Below, piece after piece: positions 38,549 through 46,236 of a stretch of 64,000 bases of DNA. The stretch is taken from contig NZ_QCYG01000004.1 in NCBI RefSeq assembly GCF_003072065.1, positions 296,789 through 360,788 of the forward strand, in the 5' to 3' direction. The notes beneath the pieces are model-generated. The model had not been told where the DNA came from. It worked only from the letters and a program-made list of their open reading frames with translations, and made no database searches. The stretch's first letter is position 1. Every line of letters starts with the position of its first letter. Source of the stretch: Thalassorhabdomicrobium marinisediminis. GTDB lineage: Bacteria; Pseudomonadota; Alphaproteobacteria; Rhodobacterales; Rhodobacteraceae. Position numbers and translations under genes: made by a program.

Positions 38549-39523
38549 ATGGAAAGGGCGAACCCGATCCTTGCCCAGAAAATGGGTCTGTCATCAGGCC
38601 GCGCCACCGCAGCTTCGGCGGGCAGCGGGCAGGATGACCTGCTGCGCCAGATGCGCCGCGCCGTCAGCCGTGCTGCCGACAGCGCCGTGGGCCTTTCGGC
38701 GGTGCTGGACCAGCTTACGGCCACGTCGTGCGACGCGGAAACCCTGATTGAGGAGGGGCCCGCAGGCTGGATCGTGCTTGGGTTGCGCGACGGGCATGCG
38801 GCGGGCTTGTCCGGACTGGTGCTGATCGATCCGCCCCTGCGCTCGGCACTGGTCGAGATGCAGACGATCGGGGACCTTTTGCCGCCGCGCGGGGACGAAC
38901 GGCCCGTCACCCGCACCGATGCGGTGATGACGATGCCCTTTGCCGATCTGCTGATGAAAGAGCTGGCGTCTGTGGGCTTTGCCGGGGATGAGGCTGATCT
39001 GGCCGCCTTCGACATGGGGCCGATGGACGATCTTCGCACCGCGGGGCTGATGCTGGTGCAGGGGCGCTACCTGTTGTGGCAGGTGACGATCCAGCTCGGC
39101 GGACCGGCCAGCGGTGAGGGGCGTCGTGGCACGGTCCACATCGCCGTGCGACCGGGCGCGGACCTCGTTGAGGAGATCTGCGAACAGGGCTCCGACTGGG
39201 CGCACCAGTTGCGCCGCGCCGTGGGGGAGGCTCCTGCCGATCTGGATGCGGTGCTTGCGCGGATGACCCTGCCGATCAGCAAGATACAGGCGCTGGAAGT
39301 CGGGCAGGTTCTGCATCTGCCGGGCACCACCGTGGGCTCGGTGACGCTTACGGGCCCGTCCGGCGACGGAGTGGCCGCCGCCCGTCTGGGCCAGACCGCC
39401 GGCAAACGGGCGGTGCGGACCGAGACGCCGCAGGTCGATCTGGACGACAGCCTGTCTGCCTTTTCCACCACACCGAATGCGGACGCAACAGTGCCGGGCG
39501 CGAACACCCTGATCGATAGCTAG
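38549..39523 (+). CDS. FliM/FliN-like (SpoA) C-terminal domain protein
   Basis: This 324-residue protein looks like a FliM/FliN switch relative. The C-terminal 75 residues fit a SpoA domain: MTLPISKIQALEVGQVLHLP is the expected strand pattern and GTTVGSVTLTG and RLGQTAGKRAVR follow. The middle (residues 90-210) resembles the FliM CheC-like core. No flagellar gene is nearby. A GGA-type ribosome site fits the ATG at 38549. It could serve a lateral or degenerate motor, or be a standalone family typical of roseobacters. Confidence 0.65.
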   Translation: MERANPILAQKMGLSSGRATAASAGSGQDDLLRQMRRAVSRAADSAVGLSAVLDQLTATSCDAETLIEEGPAGWIVLGLRDGHAAGLSGLVLIDPPLRSALVEMQTIGDLLPPRGDERPVTRTDAVMTMPFADLLMKELASVGFAGDEADLAAFDMGPMDDLRTAGLMLVQGRYLLWQVTIQLGGPASGEGRRGTVHIAVRPGADLVEEICEQGSDWAHQLRRAVGEAPADLDAVLARMTLPISKIQALEVGQVLHLPGTTVGSVTLTGPSGDGVAAARLGQTAGKRAVRTETPQVDLDDSLSAFSTTPNADATVPGANTLIDS

Positions 39524-39565
39524 GCGGCGCGCCCGGCGAGAGCGGACGCCCCAAAGCCTGCGGGC

Positions 39566-39997
39566 CTAGCCTTTTTGCTGGGCGAAAGCCTCAAGCTGGG
39601 GGCGCATCTGGCTCAGGTCATAGCCCTGTTCCGCCGCGAGGGAGATGATCTCATCCGTGGGGCGGGTGCCGGCCTCGCCCAAAGCCCAGACGATGGTGCT
39701 GCGCGTGCCCGAGGCGCAATAGGCCAGCACCGGCCCCTCCGTCGCGCGGCAGGCTTCGAGCTGCGCCGCGACAGTGTCGCCGTTCAGCGTTTGGTGGGTC
39801 ACCGGAAGATGGACGATCCTGACGCCCGCGGCTTTGGCGGCAGCGTCCATCGCCGCCGATTGATGGGACGGCGGGTTCTCCGCGTCGGGGCGGTTGTTGA
39901 TCACCGTGGCATAGCCTGCAGCCGCGATGGCGGGCAGATCCTCGGGGTCGATTTGCGGGGACACGGCGTAGGCGGGGGTGATCGGGCGTATGTTCAT
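39566..39997 (-). CDS. TIGR01244/DUF442 phosphatase-like sulfurtransferase protein
   Basis: This 143-residue protein belongs to the Blh/TIGR01244 (DUF442) family, related to cysteine phosphatases and rhodanese-like proteins. The active-site loop is YCASGTRS, a Cys-x5-Arg P-loop near residue 94, with INNRPDAE near 35. The family is often fused to, or neighbours, metallo-beta-lactamase-like persulfide dioxygenases, but no such gene is here. Its exact chemistry is not settled. It converges with the FliM-like gene. Confidence 0.82.
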   Translation of the reverse strand: MNIRPITPAYAVSPQIDPEDLPAIAAAGYATVINNRPDAENPPSHQSAAMDAAAKAAGVRIVHLPVTHQTLNGDTVAAQLEACRATEGPVLAYCASGTRSTIVWALGEAGTRPTDEIISLAAEQGYDLSQMRPQLEAFAQQKG

Positions 39998-40205
39998 GCC
40001 CGGTTTCTAGGCGCTCGCCCGCCTCCCGTCCAGAGCCCTGCGCAGGGTCGGGCGCGCGCGTTGGGAGCAAATCCAGCCGCTTTGTCACCGAATCCCGGAT
40101 GGTGCTGACAACTCGGGGCTTTTCCTTTTGCCCTTCGCCTTGCATTCTGGGGGGCAAGGGATCGGTCCGGCCCGGGTGGACGGGTCACGACAAGGTGAGG
40201 GTGCT

Positions 40206-41561
40206 ATGACACGTTTGGTGCGTTTTCGGGTTCTGGACGGCATTGCGGTGGCCACGTTGGACGCGCCGCCGGTCAACGCGCTTTCGGCAGAGCTGCGTGC
40301 CGCCCTGTGGGAGGTCATGAACCGGATCGACAACAATGCCGACATCGGCGCCGTGGTGCTGATGGCCGCTGGACCGATGTTTTCGGCCGGGGCGGATATC
40401 CGCGAATTCGGCGCGCCCCTGCGAGAGCCTTCGCTGCCGCAACTGTGCGACCGGATCGAAGGCTGTGACAAGCCCGTCGTCGTCGCCGTGCAGGGGCAGG
40501 CGCTGGGCGGGGGGGCGGAGCTCATGCTGGCCGGGCACTACCGGCTGGCCACCCCCGACGCGCGCATCGGCCTGCCCGAGGTGGCGCTGGGCCTGATCCC
40601 GGGGGCCGGTGGCACCCAGCGGTTGCCGCGGCTGATCGGGGCAGAGCGGGCGATGCAGATGATGATGTCGGGCAACGCGGTGGACGCGGCCTCGGCCCAG
40701 CGGGCGGGGCTGATCGACGGCGTGGTGACCGGCGACCTCGGCTCGGGCGCGATCGCCTTCGCGCAATCGCTAGTCGAGAAAGGGCAGGGACCGCGCCGCG
40801 CCCGCGTCAGGCGCGACCGGCTCGCCGACGGGCAGGCGCATCAGGCGGCTGTCGACGCGGCCCGCCGTGCGTTGCAGGCCAATCCGCTGCACGCGCCGCA
40901 ACGGGTCGTCGATTGCGTCGAGGCCGCCGCCCTGTTGCCCTTCGACACCGCGCTGGCGTTCGAGGCCGACGCTTTCGAGCGCTGCATGGCGCACCCGCAA
41001 TCCATCGCCCTGCGCCATGTGTTTCTGGCCGAACGCAAGATCGACAACGCGCTGTTGCAAAAAGAGGGCACGACCTTCCTGCCGGTGGAGCCCATGGGCA
41101 AGGCGGCGGTGCAGCGCCTTCGCAAAGTCTGGCGCGCGGCAGCGGAACACCTCGTGTCGCAGGGTGCCACGGAAGCGGACGTGGACGCCGCGATGATCGA
41201 TTTCGGGTTCCGCAAGGGGCCCTTCGGCGACAAGCCCGACGCCCGCGCCAATGACGGGATCTCACGCCGGTTGTTGGCGGCTTTGCTGGTGGAAGGCGCG
41301 GCCATGGTCGAGCAGGAAGCGGTACAGCGCCCCTCGGACATCGATGCGCTGGCGGTCGACGGTCTGGGCTTTCCGCGCCGCCACGGCGGGCCGTTCCGCG
41401 CGGCGCAAACGCTGGGTCTGATCCGCCTGCGCAAAGAGATGCGCGTCTGGGCGGAAGAAAGCGAGCTTTGGGCCGTGCCGCCGCTTATGGATGCGGCTGT
41501 TCTGGACGCGAAAGGCTTTGACGCGGTCGCTGCCACGCGCGCCGCGGCACCCTCGGCCTAG
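40206..41561 (+). CDS. Enoyl-CoA hydratase fused to C-terminal 3-hydroxyacyl-CoA dehydrogenase part
   Basis: This 451-residue protein has an N-terminal crotonase domain (residues 1-190). The oxyanion motifs are MFSAGADIREFGAPL near 60 and GQALGGGAELMLAGHY near 100, and LPEVALGLIPGAGGTQRLPRLIG follows. After a linker, residues 270-430 match the end of the bifunctional FadB/FadJ/MFE proteins: FGFRKGPFGDK and LGFPRRHGGPFRAA. The NAD-binding Rossmann domain (GxGxxG, about 180 residues) is absent, so it cannot be a working dehydrogenase. I start at ATG 40206, supported by GGTGAGGG. It looks like an internal loss within the fused enzyme; a conserved shortened family is also possible. Confidence 0.78.
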   Translation: MTRLVRFRVLDGIAVATLDAPPVNALSAELRAALWEVMNRIDNNADIGAVVLMAAGPMFSAGADIREFGAPLREPSLPQLCDRIEGCDKPVVVAVQGQALGGGAELMLAGHYRLATPDARIGLPEVALGLIPGAGGTQRLPRLIGAERAMQMMMSGNAVDAASAQRAGLIDGVVTGDLGSGAIAFAQSLVEKGQGPRRARVRRDRLADGQAHQAAVDAARRALQANPLHAPQRVVDCVEAAALLPFDTALAFEADAFERCMAHPQSIALRHVFLAERKIDNALLQKEGTTFLPVEPMGKAAVQRLRKVWRAAAEHLVSQGATEADVDAAMIDFGFRKGPFGDKPDARANDGISRRLLAALLVEGAAMVEQEAVQRPSDIDALAVDGLGFPRRHGGPFRAAQTLGLIRLRKEMRVWAEESELWAVPPLMDAAVLDAKGFDAVAATRAAAPSA

Positions 41562-41773
41562 GCCAGCAGTACGCCAACGACGACGCACATCAGCCCCAGC
41601 ACCGACAACAGGAACGAGCCGAGGTTCAACGGCAAGATCGCCTGAATGCGCGCGCGCAGCTCTGCATCATCGGTGCTGGCCGCCTTGGCGCGGCGCACCT
41701 TGATGATGCTCCAGACAATTCCGGCCAGTCCCGTCAGGGAAATCACCGCACCGATCGTGACCAAAAGTTCCAT
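41558..41773 (-). CDS. Small two-helix membrane protein
   Basis: This 71-residue protein has two hydrophobic helices (LVTIGAVISLTGLAGIVWSIIKV and LGSFLLSVLGLMCVVVGVLLA) joined by a charged turn with KAASTDDAELRAR. A CAGGAG ribosome site precedes the ATG. Its stop codon shares the tetranucleotide CTAG with the stop of the convergent crotonase gene. Function is unknown. Confidence 0.72.
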   Translation of the reverse strand: MELLVTIGAVISLTGLAGIVWSIIKVRRAKAASTDDAELRARIQAILPLNLGSFLLSVLGLMCVVVGVLLA

Positions 41774-41899
41774 CTTCCACTCCTGCAAGCTGCGCTGCTG
41801 TTATCGCGCATGGTGGGGTCACGCAAGCGCTTGCCGCGCCCGCCCGCTGGGGGTAGGGAAGGGACCGATCCTGTGAACTCCCCCCAGATGAGGCTTGAT

Positions 41900-42157
41900 A
41901 TGTCCGACAGTTCCACCGACACCAGCTACCGCGTCACGGCCGACGAATTGCGCCAGTTCATCGAGCGGATCGAACGGCTGGATGCCGAGAAGAAAGACAT
42001 CGCCGATCAGCAGAAAGAGGTCATGGCCGAAGCCAAGGGCCGCGGCTACGACACCAAGGTGATCCGCAAGGTCATCGCCCTGCGCAAGCGCGACCAGAAC
42101 GACATCGCGGAAGAAGAAGCGGTGCTCGAGATGTATAAAGAAGCTTTGGGCATGTAA
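41900..42157 (+). CDS. gapR: GapR-family DNA-binding domain-containing protein (DUF2312)
   Basis: This 85-residue nucleoid-associated protein belongs to the GapR (DUF2312) family. GapR of Caulobacter binds overtwisted DNA ahead of moving replication and transcription and aids topoisomerase action. The coiled-coil core is clear: ELRQFIERIERLDAEKKDIA, then QQKEVMAEAKGRGYDTKVIRKVIALRKRD, ending EEEAVLEMYKEALGM. The ATG at 41900 has GAGG upstream; an ATG at 41888 is possible. It is monocistronic. Confidence 0.92.
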   Translation: MSDSSTDTSYRVTADELRQFIERIERLDAEKKDIADQQKEVMAEAKGRGYDTKVIRKVIALRKRDQNDIAEEEAVLEMYKEALGM

Positions 42158-42293
42158 GCCCCACCGGGCGGCCGCATTCGGGCCGCCCGTCCGGAGCGGC
42201 CCTTGGCAAATTCCTGCCAAGGGGTCGGTCTGACCGGAACGAAGCGCCCCGGCCTTCCGTTGAGTCCCCAGACAACCTCAGGAGGATTCAACT

Positions 42294-42647
42294 ATGAATA
42301 CTGCAAGCACCAGCAATCTCGTTTCATCGGCCGACGTGAACGGAACCGAAGTCTATGGCCGCGACGGCGCGCATATCGGTTCCATCGACCATCTGATGAT
42401 CGACAAGCAGTCCGGCAAGGTGGCCTATGCGGTCATGGGCTTCGGCGGCTTTCTTGGCTTGGGCGAGGAGCATCATCCGATTCCATGGGGCAAACTGTCC
42501 TATGACACCTCCCGCAACGGCTTCGTGACGGATATCACGGAACCAGAGATCACCGGCGCTCCGGCGCGTGCAGACAATTGGTACGCCGACCGTGACTGGG
42601 AACGCCGCGCCCACGAACACTACGGTGTCCCCTTCTACTGGGCCTGA
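42294..42647 (+). CDS. PRC-barrel domain-containing protein
   Basis: This 117-residue protein has one PRC-barrel: ADVNGTEVYGRDGAHIGSID, LMIDKQSGKVAYAVMGFGGFLGLG, then HHPIPWGKLSYD. A short C-terminal tail of aromatic residues (WYADRDWERRAHEHYGVPFYW) is typical of the stress-associated, photosynthetic-reaction-centre-like small PRC proteins of alphaproteobacteria. An AGGAGG ribosome site precedes the ATG. It is followed by an intrinsic terminator. The role is likely envelope- or stress-related but unproven. Confidence 0.88.
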   Translation: MNTASTSNLVSSADVNGTEVYGRDGAHIGSIDHLMIDKQSGKVAYAVMGFGGFLGLGEEHHPIPWGKLSYDTSRNGFVTDITEPEITGAPARADNWYADRDWERRAHEHYGVPFYWA

Positions 42648-42665
42648 TGTCCGGGTATGAACGAT

Positions 42666-42701
42666 AAAAGGGCCGGCATCCCGCGGGGTGTCGGCCCTTT
42701 T
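42666..42701 (+). terminator. Rho-independent terminator of the PRC-barrel gene
   Basis: A 13-bp stem (AAAAGGGCCGGCA paired with TGTCGGCCCTTTT, one G-T wobble) with a 10-base loop starts 19 bases after the stop codon and ends in TTTT. Confidence 0.88.
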
Positions 42702-42731
42702 GCGTGTTGAGGGCCGCTGATCAAGGGCCAC

Positions 42732-43607
42732 TCAGGGTGCGATAAAGTTGATCCCCTGCATCTGTTCGATGCGCGCGATATCCTCGTCATAGGCCTGCGT
42801 CAGCGCCTCGACCACGTCGTCGGACCAACCGGGCAGGTCAACCTCGTCCACCACTTCCTCTTCCAGCGCGTAGCGTTCCAGAAAGGCGGCGATGATCCGG
42901 CGTTTCTGCGCTTCGGTCTTGGGGGGATTGGCGCGCAGGTAAAGGACGAACTTCTTCATCCCCTCGGGCGAGATGATCTGGCTGAGCAGATCGAAACCAC
43001 CGGTGATCTTCGACATCGCGGAGACGCCGGCCAGCTCGCGGATCAGCTGCGCCCAGATCAGCGGCGTATCCTCGTTGCACCAGACGGTCACCTTGGCATA
43101 GGGCAAAAGCGTGCGGATGCGGGCCACAAGGTCCGACCAGCGGACCTGCATCGGATCAAGTCCGTGCATGAAGCCCGCGAAATCCTCGACCGGTGCCTTG
43201 CCGAAAGTGGCGGGGATGAAGGTCGCCGGATTGCGCAAACCAAGGAAGATTTCCAGATCGTCTTCGGGAAACAGGCGCGCCAGCCCGGTGAGCTTTTCAT
43301 CGGCGAGCGCATAGAGAATGCCCCCCTCGAACACGCGCCGATGCACGCACATGAATTGCGCGTGGCTCATCACCAGACGCGCACAGCTCTCGTCGTCAAG
43401 AATGGCGTCGAGAAGGATCTCGCGCGCCTCCGGCGCCGGATCCTGCCCCTTGAGCGACTGGATGGTTTCGCGGATCAGCCGCCGATACTTGCCGGGGCCG
43501 GGAACCTTCACGCCCTGTTCGGCGAAGGCCTCGGCGTTCTTGAGCAGGGATTTGAGCAGCCGGTCCTGATCCGTGCAGTTTGCGCCGATGTGGTAAACGA
43601 TTTGCAT
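42732..43607 (-). CDS. Hypothetical protein with sulfotransferase-like features
   Basis: This protein of about 291 residues is not confidently assigned. Its start MQIVYHIGANC and the later FLGLRNPATFIPATF resemble the phosphosulfate-binding strand and loop of sulfotransferase-fold proteins of roseobacters, but the classic 5'-PSB lysine/glycine-rich loop is not clear. The ATG at 43607 has AGGCAGG upstream. It has no signal peptide. It lies between the PRC-barrel gene and the tRNA-Thr, so it is the last core gene before the island. Confidence 0.55.
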   Translation of the reverse strand: MQIVYHIGANCTDQDRLLKSLLKNAEAFAEQGVKVPGPGKYRRLIRETIQSLKGQDPAPEAREILLDAILDDESCARLVMSHAQFMCVHRRVFEGGILYALADEKLTGLARLFPEDDLEIFLGLRNPATFIPATFGKAPVEDFAGFMHGLDPMQVRWSDLVARIRTLLPYAKVTVWCNEDTPLIWAQLIRELAGVSAMSKITGGFDLLSQIISPEGMKKFVLYLRANPPKTEAQKRRIIAAFLERYALEEEVVDEVDLPGWSDDVVEALTQAYDEDIARIEQMQGINFIAP

Positions 43608-43760
43608 GTCACTGCCTGCCTTTTGGCGCGGGTTTCCCGATTTGGGCCAGCTTATGCGGGAATTTCCGCTGACGGAACCACCCACGACGCTCTGACGTCA
43701 CAGTTTCCGCAAATCCCCCTCTTGCACGACGCCCCGCAACCCCGTAAACGAGCGCCCAGT

Positions 43761-43836
43761 GCCCCTATAGCTCAGCTGGTAGAGCAACTGATTTGTAATC
43801 AGTAGGTCCGCGGTTCGAGTCCGTGTGGGGGCACCA
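43761..43836 (+). tRNA. tRNA-Thr(UGU)
   Basis: This 76-base sequence folds as a tRNA including a genome-encoded CCA. The acceptor stem pairs GCCCCTA with TGGGGGC. The D-loop carries AGCTCAGCTGGTAGAGC, the anticodon loop is TTTGTAA with anticodon TGT, and the T-arm is CGCGGTTCGAGTCCGTG. The anticodon reads ACA codons. It is the boundary between core genome and the island to its right, and tRNA 3' ends are typical attachment sites. Confidence 0.97.
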
Positions 43837-44113
43837 TTGTCAAGTTTGAAAGTCCAAGAAATACTGGTTTTCCGGTTGTTTTGATGGACTGTGCCCCACA
43901 AAACTGCCACACAAAGTATCCCACAGGTGCAGGGAACGTGGCCTGCGAGGCCGTACAGGTCTTGACGGCGAGCGTCGCCCCGTACAGTGAATGAACGCTT
44001 CGTGTTCCTTGAATGATGCCTTCGGCAGAGTCGAAGGAGCTGTCCACACGGGCTTGTTGCACATATCGGTGAGAGGGATTCAGTGCCGGAATCCTGAAGG
44101 CTATCTCTCTGGC

Positions 44114-44311
44114 AAGTCCAAACCTGTTACCTCCCGCTACCGCGCGACGAACTGCTCCGACTACAATGCCGCTCTGCAGAGACGGGGCTCGCTGTCGGTC
44201 TGGTTCGATTCAAAGATGTCTTAGGACGCCGAGCGCAGTGGAAAGCCCGAGCATCCCGAGACCTTCTCCGACAGTGCGTTCCAGACCTGCCTGACGCTGA
44301 AAGTCCTGTTT
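44114..44311 (+). pseudogene. IS5-family transposase remnant (N-terminal fragment)
   Basis: The reading frame shows the conserved N-terminus of an IS5-type transposase: SRYRATNCSDYNAALQRRGS followed by VWFDSKMS, then after a stop codon DAERSGKPEHPETFSDS and FQTCLTLKVLF in the same frame. The stop at 44221-44223 is TAG where the family has a tryptophan (TGG). Homology ends at KVLF, about 70 residues in; the rest of the transposase is gone. No terminal inverted repeats were found. Confidence 0.75.
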
Positions 44312-44803
44312 GTCTTGCCGCTCATTCCATTCATTTCTCTCGCCGGCTTCTATGTCTATCACAATGCCGAAAAAATAGAATTTTTTGACATCTAGCACCG
44401 CCCGACCACCGAAGTTGAAAGATCCATGGATGCGATAGACGACGCGCTGAACGGCAGAACTTCGCCAACCGGAAGGTCTGTTAGGCGGACTATATCCACA
44501 CCAAACTCCGGCGCAAAGTGGGTTCGCCCGTAGCTCGGCATTGTTGGGTAAATACCGAGGGGGATTCATTTCGAGAATCCAGCGTAGGAGCCGGTCTGCA
44601 GGCGCCAGGAAACTTTGACCATGAGCATTTGTTACCGCGGTTCGCAGGAGCCGATAGAGCGCTTCCTGCGGTGGTCTCCTCTATGTGTCGGCAGGGCCCA
44701 AAAAACCTTTGTTGTGCCGCTGTTCGATATGAAGATTGGTCAACACTCGTAATGACGAAAAAATTGATTTTCTTCCGATAGGTGCAACGCGTTTCCGTGT
44801 TTA
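44312..44803 (+). other. No supported gene (island entrance, degenerate)
   Basis: About 490 bases hold no frame that looks coding. A short open frame at 44629-44748 (PIERFLRWSPL, KTFVVPLFDMKIG) may be a scrap of a lost gene, but I cannot name it. Confidence 0.4.
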
Positions 44804-45312
44804 ATGCGTCTGGCCACGCAGGACCTTGCAGAGCTCGACATACCCCGAAAGGCCGATCAGGATAAGCTTGACGCGATAATTTGTCTTATGATCGGCTGGA
44901 TGTTCCGGCGGTGTCCCGCATCACAGACTACGGTGATCGGGGACGGGGTGAATGGCTATATCGTCAGTCCGACCTCGCCGGCGGTGCAAGAGGTATTGGT
45001 GCAAGCTGGGCGGCGAAAAGATGTTCCGATAGATGCGCATTGGACGCAAGACGCGTCGCGGAAAAGGGGCCAAGCGAGCATCGGTCGCACGGATCCGTTC
45101 CTAAACAAAAGAAAAGGCAACCGCCGCCCGCGGCGGATCCACCCGCCTCTCCAGGAGGCAAGATCTGTCCGGAATGCGGCCATGTCTTTTGTGGCAAAGG
45201 TTGGGGCGGCCTCGATACCCACTGGCGCGCGCATCATGAGGGGATCATGCCCTATGAGCAGGCGCTTGATATCATCCGTGCGGGCGGTGTGCCGAGCGCC
45301 GGGAGGGTCTAA
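44804..45312 (+). pseudogene. DUF429 predicted nuclease C-terminus with frameshifted zinc-finger tail
   Basis: The frame from 44804 gives the end of a DUF429 protein: DKLDAIICLMIGWMF, then GDGVNGYIVSPTSPAVQEVL and GRRKDVPID. Around 45040-45060 the homology continues in the next frame with a Pro/Lys linker, and then a C2H2-like zinc finger (CPECGHVFCGKGWGGLDTHW, RAHHEGIMPYEQALDII). The DUF429 N-terminal half is missing. Most likely this is one truncated and frameshifted gene. Alternatively the zinc-finger frame (44881-45312) could be a small gene of its own. Confidence 0.6.
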
Positions 45313-45578
45313 CCTGCCACCAACGGCCGAGGATGCCGCAGTGTCCTCCAGAGCCAGAACAGCATCAGCAGCAAGATGATCAGTTCGGGCAGAGGCAAAA
45401 CGCCTGTATCGCGTAAGGTGTGCGGAAACGCGGATGCGCCCGGTCCTGTGAATGCGGATCCGGCCGCGATGAAGAAGCCGGTGCACATGCGCGTCAGGTG
45501 CTGGGCGATGCGATGCCTGCGGGACGCCGGTGTGTCAAGATTGAGGATGACGCAGTGGGCCGGAAACAGTTTCCCCAT
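45309..45578 (-). CDS. Hypothetical small membrane protein, possibly truncated
   Basis: This 89-residue frame has an amphipathic basic start (RRHRIAQHLTRMC), a hydrophobic GFFIAAGSAFTGPGASAFPH turn segment, and a C-terminal transmembrane helix LPELIILLLMLFWLWRTL. It looks like the C-terminal half of a longer multi-helix membrane protein. No N-terminal half was found upstream. It converges with the DUF429 remnant with 4 bases of overlap. Confidence 0.45.
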   Translation of the reverse strand: MGKLFPAHCVILNLDTPASRRHRIAQHLTRMCTGFFIAAGSAFTGPGASAFPHTLRDTGVLPLPELIILLLMLFWLWRTLRHPRPLVAG

Positions 45579-46236
45579 CCCATAGGAGTGGTCGCCTCGC
45601 GAGACTACATTAACCGTGCACTGCCAAAAGCAGGCCGCAGACGGCGGGGATTGAGCTGGATCGGATATGGTGACGTGCCTGAAACGATCGGCCTTATTGC
45701 GCCTCGGCCTTCTCGAAGCGCAGATCCGTCACGCGGTCCCGAACCCGGACATGCATCTGCATCTTGTTCGCGCCGGCGCGTCCGTCGGATGTGGCACTTC
45801 ATCGCCTACCTGTGCCACGCACTGCTGGAACGACGTGCGGCCCTTGAGACGCGGTGAAAAGATAATTTTACGGCCAACACGCCAGCGGCGTCAGGCGCGA
45901 TCGGCCCAATGCTGCCGTTCACTTGTTTATTAAATGCTGCTCTGCAGCTTAACCAGACCGGTCATTCATGCGTTGCGCAGCATTATCGGCGGTCAAGTAA
46001 GGGCTGTGCGGACTTTTTTCTAATCGCTGCAGCTGTGCACGAGACAACGTTGATAGTGATTCAGCTTGACCGACCGTTTCTGACGAAATCGCCACGTGGC
46101 AGCGAAAGACACCAGCCGACGGCAAAGCTGCTTTGGGATTTGGCGATTGTGCCGTCGTAGTCGCATCTGTAGATAAATCTCTGCGAGCGGCGCTTCCAAC
46201 CGTTGCCATTCGACAGCTTTTGCGCAGAATATTGTC
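45579..46236. other. No supported gene (eroded stretch before the glycan cassette)
   Basis: About 660 bases with only short frames. A minus-strand frame near 45780-45900 (GRKIIFSPRLKGRTSFQQCV) reads like protein for about 35 residues and then breaks, so it is probably an eroded gene. The base composition drops towards AT near 45,900-46,230, consistent with a promoter region for the glycosyltransferase. Confidence 0.4.

Noticed and set aside
43799..44062. Minus-strand open frame through the tRNA (integrase start?)
   Set aside because: Part of it is antisense to the tRNA-Thr, and it has no integrase motif; no tyrosine recombinase was seen.
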